From an uncultured Prochlorococcus sp. (GTDB lineage: Bacteria > Cyanobacteriota > Cyanobacteriia > PCC-6307 > Cyanobiaceae), in the NCBI GenBank assembly GCA_902536775.1, contig CACAYX010000003.1, positions 1-62,880 on the forward strand: DNA of 62,880 nt. The letters run 5' to 3'. Shown piece by piece: positions 11,714 to 20,521 of this stretch; position 1 is the stretch's first letter, and each line of letters begins with the position of its first letter. The translations under genes were made by a program, and so were the position numbers. The notes under the pieces were generated by a model that worked only from the letters and a program-made list of their open reading frames with translations, did not search any database and was not told where the DNA came from.

Positions 11714-13750
11714 TTAGGGAATGAGAGATGCTTTTATGAATTTAAAAATTGCAGGGGCGAGTTCATCTCTTGCCCATTTATTTGAAATATGGTCATCATC
11801 TCTATAGATATCAATACCTTTTTTTGTAAAACTGCACATACTTTCAGGGCAGACAACTTTATAAGTGTCAAATAGAAATATATTTTTATGAGAAATTGAT
11901 AATCGGCTTAATTTCTCGAATAAATGCTTGTAAAGACCTTTATTTTTGTCAATAAAAAATTTGCTATTTATTTGACAGTTCCTGTTTTGCAGAACATTGA
12001 ACCATTGATTATTTTTGTTAGAACATAATTTGGTCTTTTCTCTTTCCCATTCGGGTGTGGGTGTCTGAATAATGATTTTACCCCCTTGTGCTTGTGATAT
12101 ATTCGCAAGATTTTTTACTGAAGAAATCCAGTCATCAAGAGAATCGTCTTGAGATCCAAAAGATCCATCTTTTCTAATAAAGGAAAAATCTGAAGACGGA
12201 TATTCGTAGTACGTTCCACCGAAATGATAGGGCAATCTCATAGATAATATAATGATGTCACCAACTTTTATTTGTCTATGTAGTTCTTTTTCTACAAATC
12301 TGAAATCATCTAATCTTTGTAGATCTATTCTTTTTTTTGACTTTCGATATTTTTGCACTGGCGGAAAGGGAGTCACTTTTGCTCTAAATAGTTTCAAATT
12401 CATATCAAGAGAATTTGCAATTTGTTCTCCTGCTAGATCGAGAGATTTTGCATGACTATCTCCAAGTAACCATAAAGTTCGTTTACTTTTATTATCAATG
12501 AAAAGACATTGAGTTCGTTCAGAAACATTTTTAAGACATTCTTTGCCTTTCTGAAAAGGTTTTTGTACAGTATTAATTTTTTTGCCAGTATATAGTTGAC
12601 CTTTTAGAGGTTCTATAAGTGCAATTAGACTAACAGCTAGAGAAAATATCACTCCTCCTCCAACAACGATTGTCTTCCATCTTTTCCCAAACCAGTTACC
12701 TTTACGAAGTGGCGTTTCAATATATTCATACGAAGCTATAGCAAGACCCAGTATTAGAGCACCTTGGAAAGGTACTGACCACCAATGAATACCTATTGTC
12801 CAACGACTAATTGAAAGAACACCCCAATGCCATAGGTATAAGGAATAAGAAATGCGACCCACATAAACGACTTTGGGATGGTTGAAAAATATGTATAAAT
12901 TTGTTCCTTTTTTTAAAGAAGAAATAAAAACTGCAGAAAGAGAAACTACTGCAATAGTTGATGCTGTTGCTAATGCATTAGGTTGCAACATTGTTCCGAT
13001 AATCAATAACAAAACAAAAATTGGAGGCACTTTCTCAATCAATTGTTCAATAGATTTTCTTTTTTGAAATCCAATAAAGAGCAAACATCCGGATGCCATT
13101 TCCCAAAACCTAGTTGGCATGAGGAAATATGCTGCTGATTGGTTGATTGGATAGAGATAGAGAAATCCAATCAATGATGTAATCGCTAAAGTTCCAATTA
13201 TGAGAAATAAATTGCGATCACCATTTTTGGTTTGACGTCCAAATCCAGAAAACCAAATCAGGAAAGGAAATATAATATAGAACTGTTCTTCAACACCAAG
13301 AGACCATGTGTGGGTAAATACATTGAGTTCTGTTGATTGTGCAAAATAATCTGTTGCTTTTTCAAGTAAATAAAGATTAGATAATCCAAATAATGAAGTT
13401 AGACCTGTCCATAAAGATAGATATGGATCTTCTTGAAAAAAGCAGATCGCAATACTTGTAATTAGAACAAAAACTGTTAGTGCAGGGACTAATCGTTTTA
13501 TTCTTCTTTCGTAAAATCCGCTTATGAAATCCTTGAAGTTTTCACTTGGTCTTTGATAAACAGATGATGTTATGACGAATCCTGATATAACAAAAAAAAT
13601 ATCAACTCCAAGGTATCCGTTTGGAAGTATTTCCTTGTTGAAGTGATTAATGATAACAGCTATTACAGCAAATGCTCTTAGACCATCAATCTCTGGACGA
13701 TATCTACTTTGTATAGATTTATTTATTTCTTTGATATCTATTGACATCAA
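11714..13750 (-). CDS. OafA/YrhL-type acyltransferase with SGNH domain
   Basis: 678 residues. Residues about 15-370 form a multi-helix acyltransferase-3 membrane domain with YRPEIDGLRAFAVIAVIINHF (catalytic His), GYLGVDIFFVISGFVIT and HTWSLGVEEQFYI. Residues about 420-675 form a periplasmic SGNH hydrolase-like domain with WLLGDSHAKS (nucleophile Ser) and DDDHISNKWA (Asp-x-x-His). Such proteins O-acetylate surface polysaccharide. No glycosyltransferases flank it, so the target is unknown. It marks the start of the accessory region; alleles of this type often differ between strains. Confidence 0.9.
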   Translation of the reverse strand: MMSIDIKEINKSIQSRYRPEIDGLRAFAVIAVIINHFNKEILPNGYLGVDIFFVISGFVITSSVYQRPSENFKDFISGFYERRIKRLVPALTVFVLITSIAICFFQEDPYLSLWTGLTSLFGLSNLYLLEKATDYFAQSTELNVFTHTWSLGVEEQFYIIFPFLIWFSGFGRQTKNGDRNLFLIIGTLAITSLIGFLYLYPINQSAAYFLMPTRFWEMASGCLLFIGFQKRKSIEQLIEKVPPIFVLLLIIGTMLQPNALATASTIAVVSLSAVFISSLKKGTNLYIFFNHPKVVYVGRISYSLYLWHWGVLSISRWTIGIHWWSVPFQGALILGLAIASYEYIETPLRKGNWFGKRWKTIVVGGGVIFSLAVSLIALIEPLKGQLYTGKKINTVQKPFQKGKECLKNVSERTQCLFIDNKSKRTLWLLGDSHAKSLDLAGEQIANSLDMNLKLFRAKVTPFPPVQKYRKSKKRIDLQRLDDFRFVEKELHRQIKVGDIIILSMRLPYHFGGTYYEYPSSDFSFIRKDGSFGSQDDSLDDWISSVKNLANISQAQGGKIIIQTPTPEWEREKTKLCSNKNNQWFNVLQNRNCQINSKFFIDKNKGLYKHLFEKLSRLSISHKNIFLFDTYKVVCPESMCSFTKKGIDIYRDDDHISNKWARDELAPAIFKFIKASLIP

Positions 13751-14194
13751 AAATCCTAATAAAAGTCCTTAGATTATTGTATAGTTTTAGAATTCTCAAA
13801 ATAATGAAAGTTTCGCATTATTATCATAATCCCTAATAAGAATTGATTGGTTTGCTTTTAAGATGATTATCATTACTGAATAGTAATTGATTTACATCAA
13901 TATATAATTCTCATAAATACAAATGAACCTCGCAAAAATTTTCTTATTGAAACAACATCATTAAAATCAGCCACAACATAAAAGCGATAAAAAATTTAAA
14001 ATTCTTCTCTAGGATTAAATTGAATTTAAGTAATGTTTAAATTTTGATCATCATTAGTAAATAAAGATACCTAGCTAAAATTTTTTAATAAATAATTGAC
14101 ATTCATATTTTTTTAATTATTTAAATCAATAAATGTTTAACTTATAATTAATAAAATTGCCTTATAAGTTAATTATGTATAAAAATTTTTGACT
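13751..14194. other. intergenic stretch, no gene seen
   Basis: About 440 nt of AT-rich sequence lie between the divergent acyltransferase and lipoprotein genes. Both strands were read in all frames; every ORF is under 25 codons and none has a ribosome-binding site. No strong hairpin with a T-run was found. It presumably holds the two promoters. Confidence 0.5.
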
Positions 14195-14512
14195 ATGAAA
14201 AAACTTTTTTTTATATTATTTTCTTTATCTTTTCTGTCCTCATGCAGTAATGATAAAGATTTTTTTCTTACCAAAGAAAATGCATTAATTAGTTGCGGTG
14301 GGGAATCTCGTATTATCGAAAATGAAAATGAAGAGATAATCAATATAGAAGTCATGAACTTAATAGATGGAATAGGTAAGTATGTGGAATTTACAGTTGT
14401 AGAAACTGATAGGAAAGGCGGAAAATATAGAATTATTAATTGCTTTCCAAGTGAAGAACCACAAGATTCAATAATAAAAACTATAAAAACAAATTACAAA
14501 TTAAATAATTAG
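14195..14512 (+). CDS. putative small lipoprotein, 105 aa
   Basis: Starting at the ATG at 14195 gives MKKLFFILFSLSFLSSC, a textbook lipoprotein signal peptide with lipobox LSSC and the acylated Cys at residue 17. A TTG two codons earlier is less likely. The mature part is about 90 residues, acidic, with CGGESRIIENENEE and two further cysteines. I do not recognise a family; one relative of the same build lies at 14804 on the other strand. It is probably anchored in the outer or plasma membrane facing the periplasm. Confidence 0.65.
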   Translation: MKKLFFILFSLSFLSSCSNDKDFFLTKENALISCGGESRIIENENEEIINIEVMNLIDGIGKYVEFTVVETDRKGGKYRIINCFPSEEPQDSIIKTIKTNYKLNN

Positions 14513-14567
14513 ACGATTTCCGGAGTGAGGGAATTGCATTTAAAGAAAATAAAGGAATATAAAGAAA

Positions 14568-14726
14568 ATGATAATTCCAATGTAATTAATTAAAACTCCA
14601 AAAAGAATTATTAAGAAGCAGCTTAAAAATGTCATTAAAGCAATTATTGAGATTGCAGAAATGAAATTTGTAAATACTGAAGAAAAAGAAGAGAAAGAAG
14701 AGAAATTAAATTCGCTTGTTTTTTAA
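14568..14726 (+). pseudogene. decayed small gene with in-frame TAA at codon 6
   Basis: An ATG at 14568, preceded by AAAGGA, opens a 53-codon frame ending at 14726, but codon 6 is TAA (14583-14585). Beyond it the frame reads like protein: Lys-rich, then IIEIAEMKF, then a Glu/Lys run and LNSLVF. Only a 22-residue piece could be made from an internal ATG at 14658. The simplest reading is a small gene inactivated by one nonsense change, or chance in AT-rich DNA. Confidence 0.35.
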
Positions 14727-14803
14727 AAGAATCAAATATTGAGAGAAGAGGAGGTGTTACAAATAAAATAAATCAAAAATACTTTGCAGATATCGAATTT
14801 TTA

Positions 14804-15046
14804 CTATTTCGTATCAGCTACATTCTTAAAGAAATCACAATAATTCATCAATTCTGATTCGGTTTCAATCTTGAGATTTAAATCATTAATTGCCTTCTTA
14901 GTATTAATTCTGTACCCATACCAATCTAGACAAACTTCTCTTTGCTTTTGGGTGTCAGAAATCTCAGGATTAACTAATTTATTTGATGTGTTTGCACAAC
15001 CCCACATAAAGGCCATAAAAGGGATAAATAAAATAAAGCGTTTCAT
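14804..15046 (-). CDS. putative small lipoprotein, 80 aa
   Basis: MKRFILFIPFMAFMWGC is a lipoprotein signal peptide with the acylated Cys at residue 17. The remaining 63 residues are polar and helical, with a Cys-Leu-Asp-Trp motif and a second Cys near the end. The start overlaps the stop of the upstream membrane-protein gene by 4 nt (ATGA), so the two are translationally coupled and probably act together. No family is recognised. Confidence 0.65.
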   Translation of the reverse strand: MKRFILFIPFMAFMWGCANTSNKLVNPEISDTQKQREVCLDWYGYRINTKKAINDLNLKIETESELMNYCDFFKNVADTK

Positions 15047-15438
15047 TTTTTACTTTTAACTAATCCATAAATACATAAAATAGGGTTGACTATCAAAACA
15101 ACCCAAAAAGGAGGTGGAGGACCTCCATCAACTATTGTTCCAGCATTAAAAGTATTGAATAAAGCAACTGCTAAAAAACAAGCCATTAAAGCCAGCTCAC
15201 CTGATAAAACTTTTCTTAAAGATTTTTTATCTTTGATAGAGCTGCAAATAATCAATAAAAAACCTATCCCTAAATTACTAGCCGCTACAACATCAGCAGT
15301 CCCTCTAACAAGAAGCAATGTTTCACTTGAAGCTTTGCCTGCAATAGTTTCTATAGAAAAGATGAGTAGGGAAATAATTAACAATCCCAATAGGATATGG
15401 AGCGCTCCAGTAGTTTTTAAAATATTTTTTAACTTCAT
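15043..15438 (-). CDS. four-helix integral membrane protein, 131 aa
   Basis: Four hydrophobic segments are visible, at about residues 9-28, 49-66, 78-94 and 107-127. A GGPPPPFW turn precedes the last one. It ends with a Lys-rich cytoplasmic tail, VKSKK. The gene is coupled to the lipoprotein gene downstream by an ATGA overlap. It resembles small DUF-type membrane proteins but I cannot name the family. A membrane partner for the lipoprotein is a reasonable inference from the overlap. Confidence 0.6.
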   Translation of the reverse strand: MKLKNILKTTGALHILLGLLIISLLIFSIETIAGKASSETLLLVRGTADVVAASNLGIGFLLIICSSIKDKKSLRKVLSGELALMACFLAVALFNTFNAGTIVDGGPPPPFWVVLIVNPILCIYGLVKSKK

Positions 15439-15509
15439 AAAAAAAAGAGCTTATTAATTCTTATTGTAGTTTGACTTTCACTAAAAAATAATTGATTTTA
15501 AGTTAAAAG

Positions 15510-15989
15510 TCATCCTTCGGAGGGAATTAGAATTGGAACATCTTTTGCTTCTATTGCTGCAAACCAAACAATTGCATTACTAGATTTTGCATGACCCATT
15601 GTATGTTTTGGTATTTTTGGACCAACTATAAAGGTATCACCTGCTGTGTAGATAAAATCTTCCATTCCTTGTCTTTTGATAACAATCATACCTTGCTGAA
15701 GATTGCCTAATAATGGAATTGGATAAGAATGGAGCGGGACTATCCCTCTCTAAGTTAATTCGACTCTTTGTAATCTTATTTCTGCTTTTCCTTTGGATAT
15801 TTAAGAGCATCCCCATCCATAGTCTCAGAAACTAAAAAGACTTCTTGTAAATCTACAGGAGATTCTGCAGCTTTAGAAATACTAGGTTCGACAAGCATTA
15901 ATGCAAAAGCTAATGCTATGAATAAATTTTTGATAATGAATTTGAATTTCTAGAAAATTTTTTGAACTTATAGTATTTATTTTTTTCAT
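15510..15989 (-). pseudogene. cupin-domain protein with signal peptide, decayed
   Basis: Read in three frames, this encodes one cupin protein. The N-terminus starts at the ATG at 15989 and passes to a signal peptide (LFIALAFALML) after an apparent one-base insertion near 15949. The next block ends KYPK near 15795, where one G is missing and the frame moves to GKAEIRLQRVELT. That frame then meets TAG at 15750-15752 and continues as the cupin strands GDTFIVGPKIPKH and AIVWFAAIEAKD to the stop at 15510. The two indels compensate, so 480 nt corresponds to 159 residues. With three lesions it is very unlikely to be functional. Confidence 0.72.
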
Positions 15990-16120
15990 TTTTGACAGTT
16001 CTTGATTTAACTTTTCAAGTTATTTTATCTAAAGCAATTTTTTAAAAGTTTTTCATAGAGGTATTGAACTTTTTAAATTATTAGTGCAGATACTGATCAA
16101 AGTCATTCTCAAGAATTTTA

Positions 16121-16837
16121 TTAATTTAATTCTTTCATCAATAAATTCCAACCGATTAATGATGCATCATTATGAAAAGATTCTCTTTCCTCGCACATAA
16201 AGCCATGATCAGCTCCTTTAACTTCGACATAAATAAATCTCTCTTCTGACGGATCTAGTTTTTTGAATCTTTTTTTAATTTCTAATCTATCTTGTAAAGG
16301 AATTAAATCATCTGAAGAACCGCATATGAAGTTTAATTTTCCAGAAACTTTTTCCAGTAAATCTATAGGTGCAAAATTAGTATCCTTTCTTGGAGCAGTT
16401 ACCCCTGCTCCATAAAAACAAAATGTACTATCTATTCCTTTTAACGAAGAAGCTATAACTGCTGCATGACCCCCAAAACAAAATCCAATAATTGAAATTT
16501 TTTTTTTGGGATATTTTTCTTGAACCCAATTTAGAGCTGCAGAAATATCTTTAATAATATTTTTTGAAGTGGTTAAATCTTTATGATGCCTGCCTAATTT
16601 CAAGTCTTCTTCACTGTATGCTAAATCTAATTTTGGAGCTGTTCTACCATAAAGAGGTAAGGCTAATACAGGTACATTTTGTTTAGCTAATTTTTCAGAA
16701 AAACTCTTTATCCAGTGATTTATCCCAAACACCTCTGGTAAAACTATAGATATATATTCACATTCACTACCTGAATCTACCCACCAAGATCTAAGAGGCA
16801 AATCACCACTATAAACGTTTGTCCATTGACCCTTCAT
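16121..16837 (-). CDS. dienelactone hydrolase family alpha/beta-hydrolase
   Basis: 238 residues. The DLH triad is visible: nucleophile Cys in IIGFCFGGHAAV (about residue 118), Asp in CGSSDDLIPL and His in GADHGFMCEE. Cys instead of Ser, and the downstream GGH, are typical of this family, which opens lactone or ester bonds. The substrate is unknown. The gene is isolated on the minus strand. A small hairpin (AAGAGG/CCTCTT) lies at 16875-16895, just upstream of the start. Confidence 0.9.
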   Translation of the reverse strand: MKGQWTNVYSGDLPLRSWWVDSGSECEYISIVLPEVFGINHWIKSFSEKLAKQNVPVLALPLYGRTAPKLDLAYSEEDLKLGRHHKDLTTSKNIIKDISAALNWVQEKYPKKKISIIGFCFGGHAAVIASSLKGIDSTFCFYGAGVTAPRKDTNFAPIDLLEKVSGKLNFICGSSDDLIPLQDRLEIKKRFKKLDPSEERFIYVEVKGADHGFMCEERESFHNDASLIGWNLLMKELN

Positions 16838-17148
16838 TTGTGATTACATAAAAAGTTTTTCCCAGAGAAAAGAGGGTTATTTTCCTCTTAGTATAGTTTT
16901 ATTGTCAATGTAAATTTCCTAATACAATTTTATAAATTAAATCTTAAATTATGAAGAGAAACTTATAGAGAAGTCGTTTTTATATAAGTTATATAAATCA
17001 AATTTAGTAGTCTTTTTTACCAATTAAATATACCTGTTATTAAATAAATATATTTGTCCTTGAAAAGCCACTAAAAAATACTTTTTCTTGAAATAAAGAT
17101 TGACAAGACATTCATAAAAAAAACTTTTATAAAACATTAACTTCTTTT
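16838..17148. other. divergent intergenic region, promoters only
   Basis: 311 nt lie between the hydrolase and the 104-aa gene. Apart from the AAGAGG/CCTCTT hairpin near 16875-16895 and a TTGACA hexamer at 17100, nothing gene-like was found on either strand. Confidence 0.4.
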
Positions 17149-17463
17149 ATGGATATGTTTCTAACTAACAAGACACGTTTGAAAATTAAAGACATTGTAA
17201 AGAGGATTTCATTAGATGAACCTGTCGCATTGGAAGAAAGAATTTATGTAGAAAAGTTTGCAAAACATAATTCAACTATATGGACATGGCTTAAAAAAGC
17301 TAATAGCTTGAGGAGATATGGCAAGCAAAAATCGGATGGAATAAATGGACTTATCCAGAACCTTGGCCTGGATGGTTTAGAAACTGAAAACCATTTCGAT
17401 CCCAAAAATGATGATCTTGCTGATTGGTTTAGTGGATCTCCTGATTGGGTAAGGAGGAGCTAA
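17149..17463 (+). CDS. conserved hypothetical protein, 104 aa
   Basis: ATG start, 104 residues, no membrane segment. The N-terminal half is basic and helical (KIKDIVKRISLDEPVALEERIY, motif LDEPVALEER). The second half holds WTWLKKANSLRRYG and ends in an acidic Trp-containing tail, DLADWFSGSPDW. The motif pattern looks conserved and protein-like, but I do not recognise a family. It precedes a long stretch of tiny genes. Confidence 0.72.
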   Translation: MDMFLTNKTRLKIKDIVKRISLDEPVALEERIYVEKFAKHNSTIWTWLKKANSLRRYGKQKSDGINGLIQNLGLDGLETENHFDPKNDDLADWFSGSPDWVRRS

Positions 17464-17555
17464 TAGACCTTCGTTTAAAAAAATTCAAATTAATAATGAA
17501 AAAAGGGAATCTCCTCAACTTATTTTCGAACAAAATCACAAATTCCGATTTGCAT

Positions 17556-17660
17556 TCATTCCATTTGACCATCAGTTAGTTTTCTCTCAATTGATAATGT
17601 ACCAAACAAACCGCCAAATGCATGTTCAATTTTATTTTTAATTAGATTTCCGTAAGTCAT
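17556..17660 (-). CDS. small protein, 34 aa
   Basis: MTYGNLIKNKIEHAFGGLFG followed by TLSIERKLTDGQME. A good ribosome-binding site (GGGGG) lies 6-10 nt before the ATG. The central Gly-rich amphipathic helix could touch a membrane. Family unknown. A 27-codon frame on the other strand overlaps it but lacks a ribosome-binding site and was rejected. Confidence 0.5.
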   Translation of the reverse strand: MTYGNLIKNKIEHAFGGLFGTLSIERKLTDGQME

Positions 17661-17779
17661 AATTAACCCCCTTTTTTAGTAGTTATTTAGTATTAGCTAT
17701 ATACAAGAATCAAGATTTGCAATACCTAAAATACAAACTATAAATTAATCTTTTTTAAAATATTTCACTAAATTCATAA

Positions 17780-18004
17780 TCAGTATTTTTCTTTAGAGAT
17801 ATGAATCATCAACTTTAAATTAGATCCACTGATTGGAGTTTTCACTTCATAAGTACTTACGTAACGAAATACTTTAAAAACACAAAAAAGATCAATAACA
17901 CCCTTTGGTTGGATAAATAAATTGATCAACTTTAAAAAAATCAAAGGAAGTTTGATCATGAATACATTTAGAAATAAATAATTCAAAAATGAATTAGATG
18001 CCAA
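17780..18004 (-). CDS. possible small hydrophobic protein, 74 aa
   Basis: The frame has a hydrophobic N-terminal half (residues 8-30) and a polar end, STYEVKTPISGSNLKLMIHISKE. An internal ATG at residue 16 (17959) may be the real start. There is no strong ribosome-binding site, and its first codons overlap a decayed frame on the other strand. The call is uncertain; the C-terminal half looks more protein-like than the rest. Confidence 0.3.
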   Translation of the reverse strand: MASNSFLNYLFLNVFMIKLPLIFLKLINLFIQPKGVIDLFCVFKVFRYVSTYEVKTPISGSNLKLMIHISKEKY

Positions 18005-18122
18005 GTATGCCCTCTATGATTGTCTTTGTAGTTGCTAAATTAAGAGTAATTCTGAAAAGTCTTTAGAAGAATGCTTCGAAAATTGTGAACCTAGTTCAGT
18101 ACCACAGAATCTCGATGGCTAA
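17982..18122 (+). pseudogene. remnant of a small Cys-rich protein gene
   Basis: A 47-codon frame without a start codon is split by TAA at 18036-18038. Before the stop it reads DAKYALYDCLCSC and after it SEKSLEECFENCEPSS. The spaced cysteines and clean Asp/Glu/Lys composition resemble the small Cys-motif proteins elsewhere in the window. Loss of both start and continuity suggests a dead gene. The evidence is modest. Confidence 0.3.
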
Positions 18123-18199
18123 AAATAGGAATTTAAACTCTATTCAATATCTATTTTGACGTTATAGGGTTTTTATATAAATTTAAGGAGGGTAATCTT

Positions 18200-18358
18200 A
18201 TGACCAACCTCGCAATTGAGCTACTTCTTCTGATTGTAGTTTTAGTTAATTTTGGAGCGATCCTTACAGCTAAAATTTATTCACAATCAGTAAAAGAAAT
18301 TCAACGTAAGAGATTATTTTGTAGTGAATCTATAAGTAACCCATATTGTGTTTTTTGA
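18200..18358 (+). CDS. small membrane protein, 52 aa
   Basis: MTNLAIELLLLIVVLVNFGAI gives one transmembrane helix (about residues 5-26), followed by a basic linker KEIQRKRLF and a tail with two Cys, ending NPYCVF. A near-perfect ribosome-binding site (AAGGAGGG) sits 7 nt before the ATG, the best in this region, which makes it a convincing gene despite its size. Family unknown. Confidence 0.7.
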   Translation: MTNLAIELLLLIVVLVNFGAILTAKIYSQSVKEIQRKRLFCSESISNPYCVF

Positions 18359-18419
18359 TAAATTAATTCCAAACTAGTAACTCTCAAACTAGAGAGCTAA
18401 TATTAAAAATTAAGGTCCA

Positions 18420-18533
18420 TCAAAACCAAAAATAAGGTGTGTATGGTACTTCTGTTTTTAATGAATCTCCGTAGTAACTTTCAGCTGACTTAACTAAGAT
18501 CCAATAAATAAAATTCAGAAATGATTTTTCCAT
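18420..18533 (-). CDS. small protein of the SAES-Y-YG family, 37 aa
   Basis: MEKSFLNFIYWILVKSAES followed by YYGDSLKTEVPYTPYFWF. It is a clear paralogue of the 39-aa protein at 22844: both share EK, NF-YW-L, SAES, YG and ES/DS at the same spacing. The first 18 residues could form a short membrane-lying helix. The conserved SAES(Y/H)YG(D/E)S motif suggests selection on the protein. Function unknown. Confidence 0.6.
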   Translation of the reverse strand: MEKSFLNFIYWILVKSAESYYGDSLKTEVPYTPYFWF

Positions 18534-18756
18534 AGGAACATCTTTATCCTTTCCTAATTCAAATCAGAATTTCAAATAAAAACATCGTAGAAAATACTTA
18601 ACTGAAAAGATTTAGATTTTTTAGTTAATTTGTGTTGGTTAGGTTTGTATGAAATGCTACTAAAGCTTGTCTTGCCAATCGATTTGGTAGTATTGCTTAT
18701 TGATTTCTTTAATTTCTAAAGATATATTAAATGGACAATCTTAATATAAGAAATTT

Positions 18757-18873
18757 ATGAGTACTCAAAAAAGTCAAAGCCATAAAAGACAAGAGCAAAA
18801 TAATACAGAATGGTTAGATGAATTAATCAATAAGATTGAAAGCATGAAAAACAAAATATCAAATTCTTATTAA
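18757..18873 (+). CDS. small hydrophilic protein, 38 aa
   Basis: MSTQKSQSHKRQEQNNTEWLD, then ELINKIESMKNKISNSY. It is polar, with a predicted amphipathic helix in the second half and no hydrophobic segment. The ribosome-binding site is weak. It converges on the LOG-family remnant, leaving 23 nt. Composition is protein-like, but the evidence is limited to the frame and start. Confidence 0.4.
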   Translation: MSTQKSQSHKRQEQNNTEWLDELINKIESMKNKISNSY

Positions 18874-18896
18874 TCAATCTTCTTTTGCATTTGTTA

Positions 18897-19761
18897 TCAA
18901 GTCAGCTTGTAGTTTTCTTGGCTCACTTTTTTGATAATTCTCCATGCTTCTGATGCGGAGTCTGCATATTGGAAAAGATTTAAGTGTTCATCTTCAATTA
19001 ATCCAAGATCAGCTAAATATTCAAAGTTAATTATCTTCTTCCAGTACTCTCTACCAAAAAGTATGATTGGGATTTTAGTTTTCACTCCTGTTTGACAAAG
19101 TGTCAATAGCTCAAATAATTCATCTAGCGTTCCAAAACCACCAGGAAAAAAAACAGCAGCTACTGATCGCATTACAAAATGGATCTTTCTTAATGCAAAA
19201 TAATTAAACTTAAAGCAAAGACCTAGTGTTATAAAAGAATTAGGGACTTGCTCATTAGGAAGACTGATATTTAACCCTATAGATTTACAATTTGCTTCAG
19301 ATGCACCCCTATTAGCAGCTTCCATAATTCCAGGCCCCCACCTGTCACAATTACGTTCGAATTACAGTTTTTATTTTGATTACTAATTGAAGCAAGTTTA
19401 GAAAACTCTCTTGCGGATTGATAATAATGACTCATTTGAAGCAAATTTTCTAATCTATTTAAATTTCTTTTTAGAAGTATCGATTTATGATTTTTTTTGA
19501 TTAACTCTTCTATATTTTCAATTCTCTTTTTTGTATTTGATTCTTCTGTAATGCTTGCGCCTCCAAAAATAATTATGGTTGAAAGAATTTTATTTTCTTC
19601 AAGGATTAAATCTGGTTTAGTAATTTCAAGAAGCATTCTAACTCCACGCATTTCATTTCTGCTAAGTAGATCAATATCTTCGTGAGCTAATTTATAAGTA
19701 TCAGAATTAATAATTAAATTCAGGTTTTTAAAATTATTATTAGGGGATATATGTTTTTCAT
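18897..19761 (-). pseudogene. LOG-family (TIGR00730-like) protein, two frameshifts
   Basis: Three frames together encode one LOG protein. The ATG at 19761 lies 1 nt after the upstream gene's stop and reads MKNIYP. At the C4 run (19743-19746) one base is missing, after which the frame runs through SDTYKLAHEDIDLLSR, IIIFGGASI and NVIVTGGG. At the C5 run (19335-19339) another base is missing, after which it resumes as GIMEAANRGASEA and the hallmark PGGFGTLDELFE. Adding one base at each site restores exactly 289 codons. LOG proteins are lysine-decarboxylase-like nucleotide phosphoribohydrolases. Either the gene is decayed or both runs carry sequence errors. Confidence 0.82.
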
Positions 19762-19762
19762 T

Positions 19763-20281
19763 TTAAACAAGAGTTTTAACTTTTCTCTCTAGAGGATTAA
19801 AAGATAATCTTTTGATTTTGTTATTTTCGTAAATCCAATAAACAGGCAGACTTTTTCTTGCCTTAATTAAATTAATTTTGTCTAATTTTTGAGGGATAAA
19901 TTCTTTAGCAGGATCAAAAAATTTATCTCTTTTGGGTTGGTTTAAAACAATACTACCTTCTTTCCCTGAGATTGATCTGTGATAAGTTCCTACAGGAATT
20001 TCTAATGCTCCCATAGATCTATTTAAATAAATCACATGATGAGGTTCATCCCAAGAAGGATTTATTAAAACAAATTTCCTTTCCCCAGTGATAACTAAAT
20101 TGTGGTCAATTTGATGATTGTGAACATAATATTGCTCATCTTTTAAATCATCTGGAGGAGATATAGCTTCCCCAGAATGGATCACAACATCAGAACCATT
20201 AGAACTATCTATGCCTGCATCAAAGAATGTGACTTTTGGAGTCTCTCTAAAAATATTTATTGGGAAGAATCTTAATTCCAT
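19763..20281 (-). CDS. cupin/RmlC-like protein, 172 aa
   Basis: 172 residues with a beta-rich core: DVVIHSGEAI, then YYVHNHQIDHNLVITGERKFVLIN, read as the metal-type motif HNHQIDH plus GERKFVLI, and later MGALEIPVGTYHRSISG. This is a double-stranded beta-helix of the kind used by sugar epimerases and oxygenases. No catalytic set specific to one enzyme could be fixed. It sits 1 nt upstream of the LOG gene on the same strand, so the two form an operon; loss of the LOG partner may have changed its role. Confidence 0.68.
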   Translation of the reverse strand: MELRFFPINIFRETPKVTFFDAGIDSSNGSDVVIHSGEAISPPDDLKDEQYYVHNHQIDHNLVITGERKFVLINPSWDEPHHVIYLNRSMGALEIPVGTYHRSISGKEGSIVLNQPKRDKFFDPAKEFIPQKLDKINLIKARKSLPVYWIYENNKIKRLSFNPLERKVKTLV

Positions 20282-20360
20282 AGTGCTAACTCCCTTTTAG
20301 AAAATTTATAAATACTAATAAAAATTTATTTACTTTTAAAAAACAGCTATTTTTTGATTT

Positions 20361-20507
20361 CTAATTGCAACAAACTAGGCAATCTTCTTGATTTGGATAA
20401 TCTATACATTCTTTATTTAAAGTTTCTTCCAAGGAATTTACTTTCTTAACATAATCAAGATCTTTTAATTCTTTTTTTGGAACCGTGAACTGAGTTTGTA
20501 GTTTCAT
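20361..20507 (-). CDS. small protein with CP12-like cysteine tail, 48 aa
   Basis: The start was moved to the ATG at 20507, which has AGGAG 9 nt before it; the longer frame overlaps the preceding gene. The 48-residue product begins MKLQTQFTVPKKELKDL and ends with C-x3-P-x4-C (ECIDYPNQEDC), then LVCCN. That spacing equals the C-terminal GAPDH-binding loop of CP12 (C-x3-P-x4-C). The N-terminal CP12 loop and the final Tyr-x-Asp are absent. It lies 14 nt after a 33-aa membrane-protein gene on the same strand. The CP12 link is inference from spacing alone. Confidence 0.62.
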   Translation of the reverse strand: MKLQTQFTVPKKELKDLDYVKKVNSLEETLNKECIDYPNQEDCLVCCN

Positions 20508-20521
20508 TTTTATTCTCCTAA

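Noticed and set aside
17496-17579. 27-codon plus-strand frame MKKGNLLNLFSNK
   Set aside because: No ribosome-binding site, overlaps the better-supported minus-strand 34-aa gene at 17556.
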